Positions 18,676-28,571 of a stretch of 64,000 nt of DNA are shown here, piece by piece. Source of the stretch: Caulobacteraceae bacterium (lineage in GTDB: Bacteria; Pseudomonadota; Alphaproteobacteria; Caulobacterales; Caulobacteraceae); the NCBI GenBank assembly GCA_947475845.1, contig CANJMO010000006.1, positions 1-64,000 of the forward strand, given 5' to 3'. The position numbers and the translations under genes were made by a program. The notes beneath the pieces are model-generated. The model was not told the DNA's origin. It saw nothing but the letters and a program-made list of their open reading frames with translations, and made no database searches. Within the stretch, counting starts at the first letter, position 1. The number at the start of each line of letters is the position of its first letter.

Positions 18676-20115
18676 CTACCGGCCGAAAAGGCGGGCCAAA
18701 AGGCGCAGCGGCGCGCTCATGCGCCAGCTCGTCGAGCGCAGCACCGCCGTTATCTGTGCTTCGGTGTCCCGTTCACCGGTTTCGCAGCGTTCGGCCAAGA
18801 GTTGGGAATTGCGCCGCTCGTCGTCCAGTTCTCGCTCCAGCTGAGCCACACGCGCCTCGGCCGCCTCGGCCTTGGCCAGGGCTTCATTGGTCTGTGCGGC
18901 CCCTGTGAGGATTTCCGTCATATAGTTATTGCGGGAAGTGTAGCGGTCGAAGAAGCGGTGGTCCTCCCGTTCAAAGGCCGCGACATAGTCGGCAAAGCGA
19001 TCGGCGATCGGCCCATCCGGCTGCGGTTCAGCCACCAACAGGTCCAGGGCGTGGTCCACATCCAGGATCCGCGATAGCCGCTCGCGATGCACGATCAGTA
19101 TCTCGGCGGCCTGGTCGGCCAGGGTGAACAGGGCGAACAGGGCGGCGGTCTTAGCCAATTTCTCGTCGGAAAGCCCGGCGGCCACATCGGCGCGCACGCG
19201 CGAGCTCAGGTCGCGGACATAAAGGGCGTCGCCCTGGATCGGCCGACCACCGGTGTTCATCGAGGGATGGGCGTCCAGATAGGGAAGGGGCAGGGCGGCC
19301 GAGGCATAGGTGCGCACCGACAGGCCGAACAGGTCGAAGCCTTTCTCGCGCATCAGCCGGTCCATGTTGTGGAAGCTGTTGTCGTTGGCGTCGTGCGAAC
19401 CGTAGAAGCTGACCTCGACGCTGACGCCCAACAAGGACGGCTGCGACAACAAATGGGTGACCGAGCGCAGCACCTCATAGTCGGGCCCGTCGATATCCAG
19501 CTTCAGGAAGTCGGCGTCGTAGAAGCCCGCCGCCTTCAGATAGGGCGGCAAATGGATGATGGCGTCAGGACCGGTGTTCTCGAGCGCCTTGTCGGTCTCG
19601 GCCTCGGACGGAGCGTACACCTCGAAGGTCCGCGCATAGTCCAGGTCAAACCCGCCCTTCGGCGTGGTCAGCCAATCCTGCTTGAGCATGGTCTCGTGGA
19701 AATAGGCGTCGATCGACTGGGGTTGGCGGCCTTCTTCGCGAGCGCGGCGCAGGTCGTAGGTGCGCTCATAGGCCAATCGGCCGGCGGGCCAATGGTGCCA
19801 ATAGGCCTTGGAGCCGATCCGGGTTTTCAACGGATGCCCGTCGGGCATGCCGACCCAGCCGGCCGCGTATCGGACATTGGGATTGTGTTCGGCCTTGCTC
19901 AGGCGGGCGACTTCCTCTGCATTGGTGTCGAACCCGATGGCCGAAAGGTGGTCGCCGAACGTCCGCCATCCGCGCGCAAGCCCTCCGGCGCAACCGACGT
20001 CAACCAGCTTGAAGGCTTCCTGCCTCAGCTTGCCCGCCACGTATTCGGCGAACTTGCTTGAATGGCGAAAACCTTCAATGCCGCTACCCGCTTCCGACAC
20101 ATCCGTCTCCGTCAT
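18676..20115 (-). CDS. FkbM-like methyltransferase with coiled coil and SWRxxAPLR tail
   Basis: A 479-residue protein. Residues 30-320 are an FkbM-like SAM methyltransferase: VDVGCAGGLARGW (motif I, about 38), FLKLDIDGPDYEVL (about 205) and the NSFHNMDRLMREKGFDLF stretch shared with the FkbM protein at 33227. Residues 400-455 are a charged heptad-rich coiled coil (EAEAARVAQLERELDDERR), and the end is STSWRMSAPLRLLARLFGR. That tail closely matches the end of the PhyH protein at 38493, so it is probably a shared membrane-surface or docking tail. FkbM enzymes O-methylate sugar hydroxyls. Last of three leftward genes beginning at 23280. Confidence 0.78.
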   Translation of the reverse strand: MTETDVSEAGSGIEGFRHSSKFAEYVAGKLRQEAFKLVDVGCAGGLARGWRTFGDHLSAIGFDTNAEEVARLSKAEHNPNVRYAAGWVGMPDGHPLKTRIGSKAYWHHWPAGRLAYERTYDLRRAREEGRQPQSIDAYFHETMLKQDWLTTPKGGFDLDYARTFEVYAPSEAETDKALENTGPDAIIHLPPYLKAAGFYDADFLKLDIDGPDYEVLRSVTHLLSQPSLLGVSVEVSFYGSHDANDNSFHNMDRLMREKGFDLFGLSVRTYASAALPLPYLDAHPSMNTGGRPIQGDALYVRDLSSRVRADVAAGLSDEKLAKTAALFALFTLADQAAEILIVHRERLSRILDVDHALDLLVAEPQPDGPIADRFADYVAAFEREDHRFFDRYTSRNNYMTEILTGAAQTNEALAKAEAAEARVAQLERELDDERRNSQLLAERCETGERDTEAQITAVLRSTSWRMSAPLRLLARLFGR

Positions 20116-20201
20116 CGGGCGCCTTAGCAGCCCAGCTTACCCTAGGCCTGACCACGCGCCGGACGATAAGGGAAGCAGAAAATCGGCGACCACGCCGCAG
20201 T

Positions 20202-20993
20202 CTATCGGCCGCCGAGCAGCCGAGCGAGCCAGCCGCGGCGGCCGGCGCTTGGCAAGGGCGGCGCAGGCAAGCTTTCCTCGTAAGTTCGGGTGATCCGGTC
20301 ACCGCCGTGCACCGTCAGCGCCCAAGGCGCCAGCGCGTCTTCCCACCGGCGGTTGTGGCCTTCCCATTCGTGGCCGGGCTCCTTGTCGGATTCCAAAAGC
20401 GTCCAAGCCTTGAAAACCTCTCCCTCGAGGGCGCTGAGGGTCTGGTCCTCGCCGTCATAGCCGACGAACAGGATCTGGAAGGCGTGGCCGGGATCGGCTT
20501 GGCGCAGCAACGCCATCAGCCGCACGACCTCGTCATAAATGCGGATTTCCTTGCAGACATAGAGGAACGGGCCAGGCTGGCGCAGGTGGCGGCGGAACTT
20601 GGCGGCCAGATGTTCGAACTTGCCGCGCGCGGCCGCATAACCCGCGTCGATCGCGGCTTCGTCCAGGACCCCGTCCACCTCATGGAAATCGTGCGGATGG
20701 CGCGTCCCTAGCCGGCTATGGACCACCTCGCCGTTGTCGACGATCAGGTCCTCGCGCTCGAACACACCTTGGAAATCGCGCTCCAGATATTCCAGCACGG
20801 CGGCGAACGGCGTGATCTGCCAGTCGAAGATGTGCCGCTCGAAACTGCGCTGACCGCGTTCGTTCGTTTGCAGAAGGTCGCGCAGGTCGTGCTCTGTACC
20901 GTCCGGATGCTTGCGCATGTAGAGCGCCCGCGAGAGCTGGTATTTCACCTCGCAGGCATATCCCAGACTGATCGGTTCGAACGGGCCGCCCAT
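20202..20993 (-). CDS. DUF1796 papain-like protein (short paralogue)
   Basis: This 263-residue protein parallels residues 1-260 of the DUF1796 protein at 17537: PISLGYACEVKYQLSRALYMRK with the conserved Cys, HIFDWQITPFAAVLEYLERDFQGVFEREDL, and TRHPHDFHEVDGVLDEAAIDAGYAAARGKFEHLAAKF. It lacks the C-terminal module and ends with a basic tail. The role is unknown; the family recurs in glycan and capsule clusters and may be a transferase or hydrolase rather than a peptidase. It begins 1 base after the stop of the large glycosyltransferase, so the two are coupled. Confidence 0.72.
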   Translation of the reverse strand: MGGPFEPISLGYACEVKYQLSRALYMRKHPDGTEHDLRDLLQTNERGQRSFERHIFDWQITPFAAVLEYLERDFQGVFEREDLIVDNGEVVHSRLGTRHPHDFHEVDGVLDEAAIDAGYAAARGKFEHLAAKFRRHLRQPGPFLYVCKEIRIYDEVVRLMALLRQADPGHAFQILFVGYDGEDQTLSALEGEVFKAWTLLESDKEPGHEWEGHNRRWEDALAPWALTVHGGDRITRTYEESLPAPPLPSAGRRGWLARLLGGR

Positions 20994-20994
20994 T

Positions 20995-23280
20995 TTAGGC
21001 CGTGGCGAATTCGGATTCGCGCACGACCCACATGCGCTTCAGATGCACCGGCGCCCGCAGGGGATCGGTCCAGTTCTGCAGGATCATGCGCGAGGTGTCG
21101 GCCGGGTCGTGGATATGCAACCACATCTCGACGGTCACGGGAGAGGGCGGCACCTCGGCGCGGGTCTGGAACTCGACGCCATCCGCATCCAGCACGCCGA
21201 TCGCGAAGCCCTGGTGCACGGCGTCGAATTCGGCCACCAGCCATTGCTTGCCGGGGAACATCAGGCCCCGGTCCAGCTCCATCACAGCGCCATAGGCCCA
21301 GGCGGCGTTGTCCGGCTGGAAGTGCACCTCGTAGGCCCCATTGATCAGGTGAATATGGCTCTGACCGACCGCCTCGATGGTCATGGGATTGAGCGGCACG
21401 CGGCGGATTTCCAGGTCCTCGCGATCGTGCAGCGAAGTGGTCATGACCCCCTCCTCCAGCACCAGCCGTTTAAGCGCGCCGGTGTGCTGCAGCGTCTTGA
21501 AGCTCATCAGCTGCTGGAGTTTCCAACCCAGGCGCTCCCAGTTGGTCATGGTCGGCTTGCCGAAATTGCGCTCCAGCCGGTCGTAGAGAGTCTGCAGCCG
21601 CACCATGGTTTCGAAGATGTCTTCTTCGCGCGTGGGCGTGTCCATGTAGTTGGATGCGCCCACCGAACCGATCACGTGGCAAGCGGTGGCGCGATAGGTG
21701 AACCGCGGCGTTCCGTGGGCCGCCAAGGTGATGATCATCAAGGTGTCTTCGGCCGTGTGCATCGCCCAGCCGTCCAGTTCCAGAAACTGAAGCAGATCTG
21801 AAGACGCCAGGAAGCCGTTGGGGGCGAACGCGCCCATGATGGTCCAGGCGTCGCCATGCGCCGGCGCAATCCCCTCATTGTCGATGTTGATCGACCGAGT
21901 TTCCACGTCCGGGGGGGTGTCCTCGCTTTCGCGCACATCCAGGAAGGCGCTATAGGCGAACAGGCGGCCTTCCGGCGCGTCGGGAATCTGGCGGATCAGG
22001 CCCGCGAAATGTTCGGGCAGAACAAAGTCGTCGTCATCCAGGAAGGCGAAATAGGCGGCGGTGACGGCGCGCAGCCCCTCGACCATGGTGCGGGCCCGGT
22101 CGCCGCCAAGGCAGTCGACAATGTCGAAGCGTTCGATCCGCTCCCAGGAGGCGTTGGTGATCTCAGCCAAGTCGATGGCCTTATAGCGCACGAAAATCAC
22201 CCGGAACCTGCCAGCGGTTTGGGCTTCCAGTGATCGGATCGCGCGCAATATGGTCGCAACCGGGCGGCCGCCGATTCGCACCACCACGTCGATCAGGGGT
22301 GACTGCGAAGCCGGCGCGCTGCGGCCCCCGCGATCCTTCCACTCTTCGAAGTAGCGGACCGCATTGGCGATCATGACCTCGGAGGCGAAGTTCTCCTCGA
22401 AGATCTTGCGCGCGGCCCTGGCTTTTTGCGCCGCTCCAGCGGGATCGGCGCGGATGGCGGTCATGGCCGCGTCAATCTGGCCGAACACCTCCTGCACTGA
22501 GCGGTTCGGGTCGAAATAATAGACGTTGTCGCCGTAGTTCTTGCGGATCCAGGGAATGTCCGGACAGATCGCCACCGCGCCCACCGAGGTGATCTCGAAA
22601 ATGCGGTTGGAGATGACGTCGTCCAAAAGGTGGCCGCGCGACAGCACCGCGAGCCCCACCCCAAAGCGGGCGTATTCCTTCTGCACCGCGTTGCCGTCGA
22701 AGGCCGGCGAGCCGAAATAGCGTTCGCCCTGCAGGTATTGCCAGCTTTCGGGCGGGCCATAGATGCGCATATAGTCTCTGCGCACCAAGGCGCGGAACAG
22801 GGGCCGCGAGCGCGGATCCCAGTTGGTGCCAAAATAGCAAAGTCCCAACTCGCCGGTTGCGGCGAGGCCCTCCACGTCGCTGACGATCTCTTGGCGTTGG
22901 GGCGTGTTGTAGTAGGACCCCACATGCTGCGGCTTGCCCGCCCCCGCACAGAAGGCGTTGAGGAAGGTATGCAGGCTGTCGGCTATGGTCATATAGCCGT
23001 CGTACGTCAGCAGGTTCTGGAAATACTCGGGCTTTTCCCAGAACCTAAGGCGCGGTTCGTGGATGGCGCCAAAGGTGGGCACATCGGTCAGTTTGGGCTG
23101 GGTCGAGGCCACGGCAATGACGAAATCGAGGTTAGCCGCCAGGATTTCATTGGAGGTGGTCACGTGGATGAATTCGTGGCCGATGCGCCGGGCGCCTTCC
23201 TGCAGCGATTTGAACGCCTGGTTCTCCGCCTTGTCCCGCCAGGGATTCAAAAAGCCGATCCGATATCCCGTCTGACTCAT
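20995..23280 (-). CDS. Bifunctional glycosyltransferase: CgeB-like GT-B domain, GT-A domain and C-terminal island module
   Basis: A 761-residue cytoplasmic protein. Residues 1-330 are a CgeB-like GT-B domain (IGFLNPWRDKAENQAF, LCYFGTNWDPRSRPLF, MRIYGPPESW, SNRIFEITSVGAVAICPDIPW). Residues about 350-600 are a GT2-like GT-A domain (VVRIGGRPVATILRAIRSLEAQ, the metal motif FAFLDDDDFVLPEH). The last 100 residues are the shared beta-rich module (AAWAYGA, FAIGVLDADG). I start at 23280, after GGGAAGG; the frame extends 25 codons further without family character. A longer paralogue with the same domain order is at 30311-33103. The two domains could add two different sugars. Confidence 0.83.
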   Translation of the reverse strand: MSQTGYRIGFLNPWRDKAENQAFKSLQEGARRIGHEFIHVTTSNEILAANLDFVIAVASTQPKLTDVPTFGAIHEPRLRFWEKPEYFQNLLTYDGYMTIADSLHTFLNAFCAGAGKPQHVGSYYNTPQRQEIVSDVEGLAATGELGLCYFGTNWDPRSRPLFRALVRRDYMRIYGPPESWQYLQGERYFGSPAFDGNAVQKEYARFGVGLAVLSRGHLLDDVISNRIFEITSVGAVAICPDIPWIRKNYGDNVYYFDPNRSVQEVFGQIDAAMTAIRADPAGAAQKARAARKIFEENFASEVMIANAVRYFEEWKDRGGRSAPASQSPLIDVVVRIGGRPVATILRAIRSLEAQTAGRFRVIFVRYKAIDLAEITNASWERIERFDIVDCLGGDRARTMVEGLRAVTAAYFAFLDDDDFVLPEHFAGLIRQIPDAPEGRLFAYSAFLDVRESEDTPPDVETRSINIDNEGIAPAHGDAWTIMGAFAPNGFLASSDLLQFLELDGWAMHTAEDTLMIITLAAHGTPRFTYRATACHVIGSVGASNYMDTPTREEDIFETMVRLQTLYDRLERNFGKPTMTNWERLGWKLQQLMSFKTLQHTGALKRLVLEEGVMTTSLHDREDLEIRRVPLNPMTIEAVGQSHIHLINGAYEVHFQPDNAAWAYGAVMELDRGLMFPGKQWLVAEFDAVHQGFAIGVLDADGVEFQTRAEVPPSPVTVEMWLHIHDPADTSRMILQNWTDPLRAPVHLKRMWVVRESEFATA

Positions 23281-23493
23281 GAGCCTTCCCGACCGCCGCA
23301 TGGGCAGTCGCTGCGATAGCCTTTTAGCGCAATAAATCCAAGGGGAACGCGCCACGGCTAGCGGGGTGAAATATCCCGATACCGAATGTGTATTGCAGCG
23401 CCGGCCCGGCGCCCTTACGCGGCTTGCATCATCTTTTCCCGACCTTGTCTGTAAGGACCCGGATCGGATTCAACTTACGACGGACATAACGCC

Positions 23494-24615
23494 ATGGCCC
23501 TCGCTTTCATCGACCTCAAGGCTCAGCAAGCCCGCATCCGCGACCGCCTGGACGCCGCCATCGGCAAGGTGCTCGACCATGGCGCCTACGTCATGGGCCC
23601 CGAGGTCGGTCAGTTCGAGAAAAGTCTGGCAGCGTTCGGTCAGGCGGAGTTGGCCCTGTCCTGCGCCAACGGCACCGACGCGGTGGTGCTGCCGCTGATG
23701 ACGTGGGGCCTAGGCCCAGGCGACGCGGTGTTCTGCCCCAGCTTCACTTTCGCGGCGACAGCGGAAGTGGTGCCCTGGACCGGAGCGACCCCTGTATTCG
23801 TGGATATCCTGCCGGACACCTACAACATGGATCCCGCGCATCTGGAGGCGGCGATCGCCGGCGTGCTCAAAGAGGGCCGCCTGAAGCCTAGGGCCGTAAT
23901 CGCGGTGGACCTGTTCGGCCAGCCGGCCGACTATCCCAAGCTCGCCGATATCTGCCGCCGCCACGGCTTGAAGCTTCTGGCCGACAGCGCGCAGGGTTTC
24001 GGCTGCACCCTGGACGGCAAGCATCCGCTGCATTGGGCCGACGCGGCCTCCACCAGCTTCTTTCCGGCCAAGCCGCTGGGCTGCTACGGCGACGGCGGCG
24101 CGGTGCTGACCAACACGCCTAGCGACTGGGGCCACATGGACAGCCTGCGGGTGCACGGCAAGGGCGAGGACAAATACGACAATGTTCTGATCGGCATGAA
24201 CAGCCGGCTGGACACCCTGCAAGCTGCAATTTTGATCGAGAAGCTGGCCATCTTCGCCGAAGAGATCGTGCTGCGGAATGCTGTCGCGGATCGCTACGCT
24301 GAAGGTCTGGCCGACGTGGTGACGACGCCTACGGTGATCGCCGGGGGCGTTTCGGTCTGGGCGCAATACACCATCGAGACCGACAACCGCGACGGCCTGG
24401 CCGCGCACCTGAAGGACAAGGGCGTACCAACAGCGGCCTACTACCCCAAACCTCTGCACATGCAGACCGCCTACAGGGACTTCCCCGTCGGGGCGGGCGG
24501 GCTACCAGTGTCGGAGGCCAAGGGCAAACGTGTGCTGAGCCTGCCGATGCATCCCTATCTGAGTTCGGCGGACCAGGACGTCGTCATCGACGCCGTGCGG
24601 GGGTTCTCCGGCTAG
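23494..24615 (+). CDS. DegT/DnrJ/EryC1/StrS-family PLP-dependent sugar aminotransferase
   Basis: This 373-residue enzyme makes amino sugars by transferring an amino group from glutamate to a keto-sugar nucleotide. Seen: FIDLKAQQARIRDRLDAAI at the N terminus, GTDAVVLPL, the PLP-anchoring Asp in DSAQGFGCTLDGKHP, the Schiff-base Lys193 in SFFPAKPLGCYGDGGAV, and NSRLDTLQAAIL. It is closest in pattern to aminotransferases acting at C3 of uronic-acid or deoxysugar nucleotides. The only keto-sugar source in the window is RmlB, but a distant dehydrogenase could serve. Divergent from the leftward glycosyltransferase operon; a short GC hairpin (23398-23412) lies in its leader. Confidence 0.88.
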   Translation: MALAFIDLKAQQARIRDRLDAAIGKVLDHGAYVMGPEVGQFEKSLAAFGQAELALSCANGTDAVVLPLMTWGLGPGDAVFCPSFTFAATAEVVPWTGATPVFVDILPDTYNMDPAHLEAAIAGVLKEGRLKPRAVIAVDLFGQPADYPKLADICRRHGLKLLADSAQGFGCTLDGKHPLHWADAASTSFFPAKPLGCYGDGGAVLTNTPSDWGHMDSLRVHGKGEDKYDNVLIGMNSRLDTLQAAILIEKLAIFAEEIVLRNAVADRYAEGLADVVTTPTVIAGGVSVWAQYTIETDNRDGLAAHLKDKGVPTAAYYPKPLHMQTAYRDFPVGAGGLPVSEAKGKRVLSLPMHPYLSSADQDVVIDAVRGFSG

Positions 24616-24688
24616 GGCGCCTTTGGCCTTTCCCGCCTGCATCAACAAGGGTAGCTAGGGATTTTATTCCCCGGCGCATCGGATATTC

Positions 24689-27600
24689 ATGCTTTCCGTA
24701 ATCCTGTACGGCCGCAACGACTCGCACGGCTACAATCTGCACAAACGCGGCGCGCTCAGTCTAAACTGTATCGCCGAGGTTCTATCCGAAGACTCAGACG
24801 AACTTATTTTCGTCGACTACAACACCCCCGACGAACTGCCGACCTTTCCTGAAGCGTTGGCCGATACCCTGACCAATCGGTGCAAGCAGCGGCTGCGGAT
24901 CCTGCGCGTCCGGCCGTCCTATCACGCTCAGTTCGTCGGAAAGACGCGGCTAGTCGCCCTGGAATGCCAATCGCGCAACATCGCCGCCCGGCGCTCCAAC
25001 CCCGAGAACCGGTGGATCCTGTCGACCAACACCGACATGATCTTCTGCACGAAGGACGTCCGCGCCAGCCTCAGCTCGGTGATCGGCGACCTGGAAGACG
25101 GCTTCTACCACCTGCCGCGGTTCGAGGTTCCCGAGGGATTCTGGGAGCGGATGGCGCGCCACGACCCGCAGGCGGCCATCAAAGCCATGCGGGCGAACGC
25201 CAAAGACTTCCACATGAACGAGGTTGTCTACGGTTATTTCGACAACCTCTATGACGGTCCGGGCGACTTCCAGCTGTTCACCCGGCAGGATTATTTCGAC
25301 GTCCATGGCTTCGACGAGCGGATGATCCACGGCTGGCATGCCGACGCCAACATGGCGCGCCGGATGAAGCTGTTTCGCGGCAAGGTGAGCACAGCTTTCG
25401 ACGCGGTCGCCGGTTACCACTGCGGCCACACCCGCCAGGCAACCTCGCTGCACGGCGGCGGCAAGCGCATCGAGAACAGCCAAGCGACCTACATCGCCGA
25501 CGTCACCGATCCCTATGCGCCCTGGCAGGAGGAGACATGGGGCGCCCCGGACTGGGACATCGAAGAGATTCGGCTAACTGCGAAGGACCACTACTTCCAG
25601 GCCCTCAAGGCGGCCGTGCCCACGGCAGGACCGGCCTACAGCGAGGTGGCGCTTAGCGTTGAGAGCTATGGCAAGGTGGGCTACGAGACCGAGCACGTCC
25701 TGCCGCACCTGTGCGACCTGGTTTACAACCTGCCGGCTGAGCAGAAGGTATTCTTCTTCGGCGACGACGCGGTCATGGCCAAGGGCCTCAAGGCGTTCAT
25801 GGACACGGTCGTCCACGCGCCCCGCTTCATGCTGGCCGAAGAGGTGCTGCAGTATCAGCCGGGCCTTGAGGACTTCGACGCTCAGCGCATGCCGTTCGAG
25901 AAGGCGGTCGAGCAGGCCAGCCTGTTCGTCATTCAGCACCCCTCGTACGGCCGGCATCCCGAGCCGCAGCGCAAGATGCTCGAGTGGCTGTGCTATCGCC
26001 TGCTGTCGATCATCGTCGATGCCGAGCGGCTTAAGCCCGCCGCCCAACGTCGGCGGATCATCGTGGTCAACGGCATCCACAACGGCCTTTCTCTTCAGGT
26101 GGAGACCGGCCTCGCCCCCACCAGCATGCCCTACAGCTCCAGGCTCAGGCAGGGGTTCGTGGTCGAGTTGCTGCCGCCGGGTGAACAGCAAGGCTATGTG
26201 CCCGAAGAGCGAGAACTTCTGCTCGCCTGCCTGACGGGCCTCGCCGCCGGCGACCCGCCAAAGGGCTGGGAAGCAGTGGCCCTGCAACTGACGCGCATCG
26301 TCGCGCGGCCCGACGAATGGGAAGAATTCGGTGTGACCGAGGGGGTTGCGGCCAAGCTCGCCCCCTTGATCGCCGCGGCCGTCCAGAACGCGATCGATCT
26401 GAGCGCCGAGCCGCCGGTGGCGATCGAGCATCGCGACGGCGCCACCAACCGGCTGTGCTCGGGCAGCGACTGGTCCAACGAGGAATGGATTCAGGTCGAG
26501 CGCCGGTACTTCGGCACCGAGATCACCGGCTTCATGGAGCGGTCGAGGTGGTTGTGGGAGCGCATCTCGCTGACCACCAACATCTGCCGCTATTTCCCGC
26601 TGGACAGGCTGAAGACGGCAAAGCTGCTGGTGATCGGCGACGAGCCCGACATCGTCGCCGCTCTCCTGGCGCACTGCGGCTATCAGGTGGTCTACGCGAC
26701 AGTGGAGGAACTGCAGGCTGGTCAGGCCGACCCCGACGCTTGGGCCGTCACCCTGAACCCGCCGTGGGTCAATATCCCGCCGACCCCTGTCCCATGGCGA
26801 GCGGCCAAGCCCGGCGAAGCCAGGGAACACTTCGACGGCATCGTCCTCAGCGCGCCCGCGTGGGTCGAGCAGGGCCACAACGAATGGGACCGGGTGCTGA
26901 GCCTGATCGATCCCCTGATCGACGGCGGCACGCCGTTCTTCGGCTCTCTGTCGGTGCAGATGGACACCTTGATCCACGAGGGTTCGCTCAGCCTGCTGGA
27001 ATGGAAGACGCTGTTCGCCAAGGACGGACCCTTGGGATCGCGAGGCTTTGTCCAGCTCGGCGAATTCGACGCCCGCATTCCCCTGGACACCGTGGTCCGC
27101 TTCGAGGCGAAGGACGGCGAAGGTCTGCTGCCCGGCTTCTCGTTCGGGCGCGGGGTGTTCGTCACCTCGGCGGTGGTCGCCGCGACCTGGCCCAAGGCGC
27201 TCAAGCCTGGCTGGAAATGGCGCCTGACCTGGCCGGCGCCAAAGGATCGTTTCCACGAGCGGCTCCAGCGTAGGATCATGGTCAGCACCCAGGACCGGGT
27301 CTTCCTGCGCCAGTTGTTGCAGGACCTCGCCGCCGGCAAGCCGCGTCCAGGATGGGAGCGTCTGGCGCCCGAAGTCGCCTCCGCCACCGCCGACGATCCC
27401 AGCCTGTTCGGCATAACCCCGAAAGCGGGCGCGGCCATCTTCGACAAGGCCCGGACGGCGATCCGCGCGGCGATCGCGCGGTCGGCCGTGGAGCCGATGA
27501 CCATAGGCCTGCGCTCCGACGCCCGCACCCGCCTGGCATCGACCGAAGACTGGGAAGACAGCCATTGGATGACCCGCGCGGTCGGGCTGTTCTCGTCGGA

Positions 27601-28465
27601 CATCGGCCACATATTCAACCGTAGCTGGTGGACGTGGGAGCGCATTTCCCTGGTCGGCAACCTGCTGGCTTCAGGGGTGAACCCGGAGAAGACCCGCGTG
27701 CTGGTCGTATCGCCCCAGGCGGACCACATCAGCCACCTAGTCAGCCATCTGCGCTTCCAGACCACGGTGGCGACGGTGGACGAGCTACTCGGCGGCAAGG
27801 ACGCCTCGGCGGACTGGAAGGCCATGATGAAGACCGCCTGGCTGAAGCCGGTGCGGCCGGTGCAGTTCTGGAAGGACCGCAAGCGCGATCAGACGTTCGA
27901 CGCCATCGTCATGCTGCAGAACAGCGCGCTGGAACTGCCCGCCGAGGAGGCGGACGCCGTGTTCAAGGCGCTGGACCCGCTGATGGCGCCCAAGGCCATC
28001 ATGCATTCCGGCTTCCGCGTGAACCTGACCGCGCAGGACACGGGCGGCGCGGTTCCGCTCGCGGCGTGGCATGATCTGTTCGGCAAAGACGGGCCGCTAG
28101 GCGGGCGGGGCTTCACGGCGCAGGGCGGGATTGACCCGCGCACGCCGCTGGACAACGTCATCCGGTATGCGGCGTTCAACGAGGACGAGACCCTGCCGGG
28201 CATGTCGTTCGGTGTGGGGGACGCCTTCTTCACGGTCGCGGTGACGAGCGCGTTGTGGCCCAAAAAACTGGCGCCGGCGCCGGCAAGCGCACCGCAACCC
28301 ACCAACACGCCCTTTAATCCGGCGACTGTCAGTGTTCCCTATACCGACGAAGCCGCATCCGCGGGCGAGGTCGATGGCAGGCAGCTTGCCGGGAAGGCGC
28401 CGCGCGGGCGCAGGCCTGCCATTAGCCAGCTGTTTTCTAGTCTTAAGCAACGCTTGAGTGGCTGA
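24689..28465 (+). CDS. Giant multidomain glycosyltransferase with tandem Rossmann-like repeats
   Basis: A 1258-residue protein. Residues 1-300 are a GT-A transferase: LSVILYGRNDSHGYNLHKR, the metal motif in RWILSTNTDMIFC, and GPGDFQLFTRQDYFDVHGFDE. Residues about 300-500 form a Rossmann-like region (EHVLPHLCDLVYNLP, IIVVNGIHNGL). Residues about 588-855 and 947-1210 are two copies of one domain, each opening with RL-x4-DW and a WERISL segment, then a degenerate methyltransferase-like motif I (KLLVIGDEPD / RVLVVSPQAD), FAKDGPLGSRGF / FGKDGPLGGRGF, and LLPGFSFG / TLPGMSFG. A paralogue with one repeat is at 56459. The GT-A domain is firm; the repeats' activity is unknown. Confidence 0.8.
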   Translation: MLSVILYGRNDSHGYNLHKRGALSLNCIAEVLSEDSDELIFVDYNTPDELPTFPEALADTLTNRCKQRLRILRVRPSYHAQFVGKTRLVALECQSRNIAARRSNPENRWILSTNTDMIFCTKDVRASLSSVIGDLEDGFYHLPRFEVPEGFWERMARHDPQAAIKAMRANAKDFHMNEVVYGYFDNLYDGPGDFQLFTRQDYFDVHGFDERMIHGWHADANMARRMKLFRGKVSTAFDAVAGYHCGHTRQATSLHGGGKRIENSQATYIADVTDPYAPWQEETWGAPDWDIEEIRLTAKDHYFQALKAAVPTAGPAYSEVALSVESYGKVGYETEHVLPHLCDLVYNLPAEQKVFFFGDDAVMAKGLKAFMDTVVHAPRFMLAEEVLQYQPGLEDFDAQRMPFEKAVEQASLFVIQHPSYGRHPEPQRKMLEWLCYRLLSIIVDAERLKPAAQRRRIIVVNGIHNGLSLQVETGLAPTSMPYSSRLRQGFVVELLPPGEQQGYVPEERELLLACLTGLAAGDPPKGWEAVALQLTRIVARPDEWEEFGVTEGVAAKLAPLIAAAVQNAIDLSAEPPVAIEHRDGATNRLCSGSDWSNEEWIQVERRYFGTEITGFMERSRWLWERISLTTNICRYFPLDRLKTAKLLVIGDEPDIVAALLAHCGYQVVYATVEELQAGQADPDAWAVTLNPPWVNIPPTPVPWRAAKPGEAREHFDGIVLSAPAWVEQGHNEWDRVLSLIDPLIDGGTPFFGSLSVQMDTLIHEGSLSLLEWKTLFAKDGPLGSRGFVQLGEFDARIPLDTVVRFEAKDGEGLLPGFSFGRGVFVTSAVVAATWPKALKPGWKWRLTWPAPKDRFHERLQRRIMVSTQDRVFLRQLLQDLAAGKPRPGWERLAPEVASATADDPSLFGITPKAGAAIFDKARTAIRAAIARSAVEPMTIGLRSDARTRLASTEDWEDSHWMTRAVGLFSSDIGHIFNRSWWTWERISLVGNLLASGVNPEKTRVLVVSPQADHISHLVSHLRFQTTVATVDELLGGKDASADWKAMMKTAWLKPVRPVQFWKDRKRDQTFDAIVMLQNSALELPAEEADAVFKALDPLMAPKAIMHSGFRVNLTAQDTGGAVPLAAWHDLFGKDGPLGGRGFTAQGGIDPRTPLDNVIRYAAFNEDETLPGMSFGVGDAFFTVAVTSALWPKKLAPAPASAPQPTNTPFNPATVSVPYTDEAASAGEVDGRQLAGKAPRGRRPAISQLFSSLKQRLSG

Positions 28466-28571
28466 TATCGTGCCGGTTCGGACTGCGGCGCAGCCCCGAA
28501 TACAGCCGGTTGTCTGGCTTGCATTCACGGGGGCTTCGATCTAAACGGAGGCCCTCAATAGGGACGCAAGC

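Noticed and set aside
23398-23412. GCGCCG-GCC-CGGCGC hairpin as a terminator
   Set aside because: No T-run follows on either strand, and it lies in the leader of the aminotransferase gene rather than after a gene.
25574-27610. 678-codon open frame antisense to the giant transferase
   Set aside because: No recognisable domain; the opposite strand has consistent homology with the protein at 56459.
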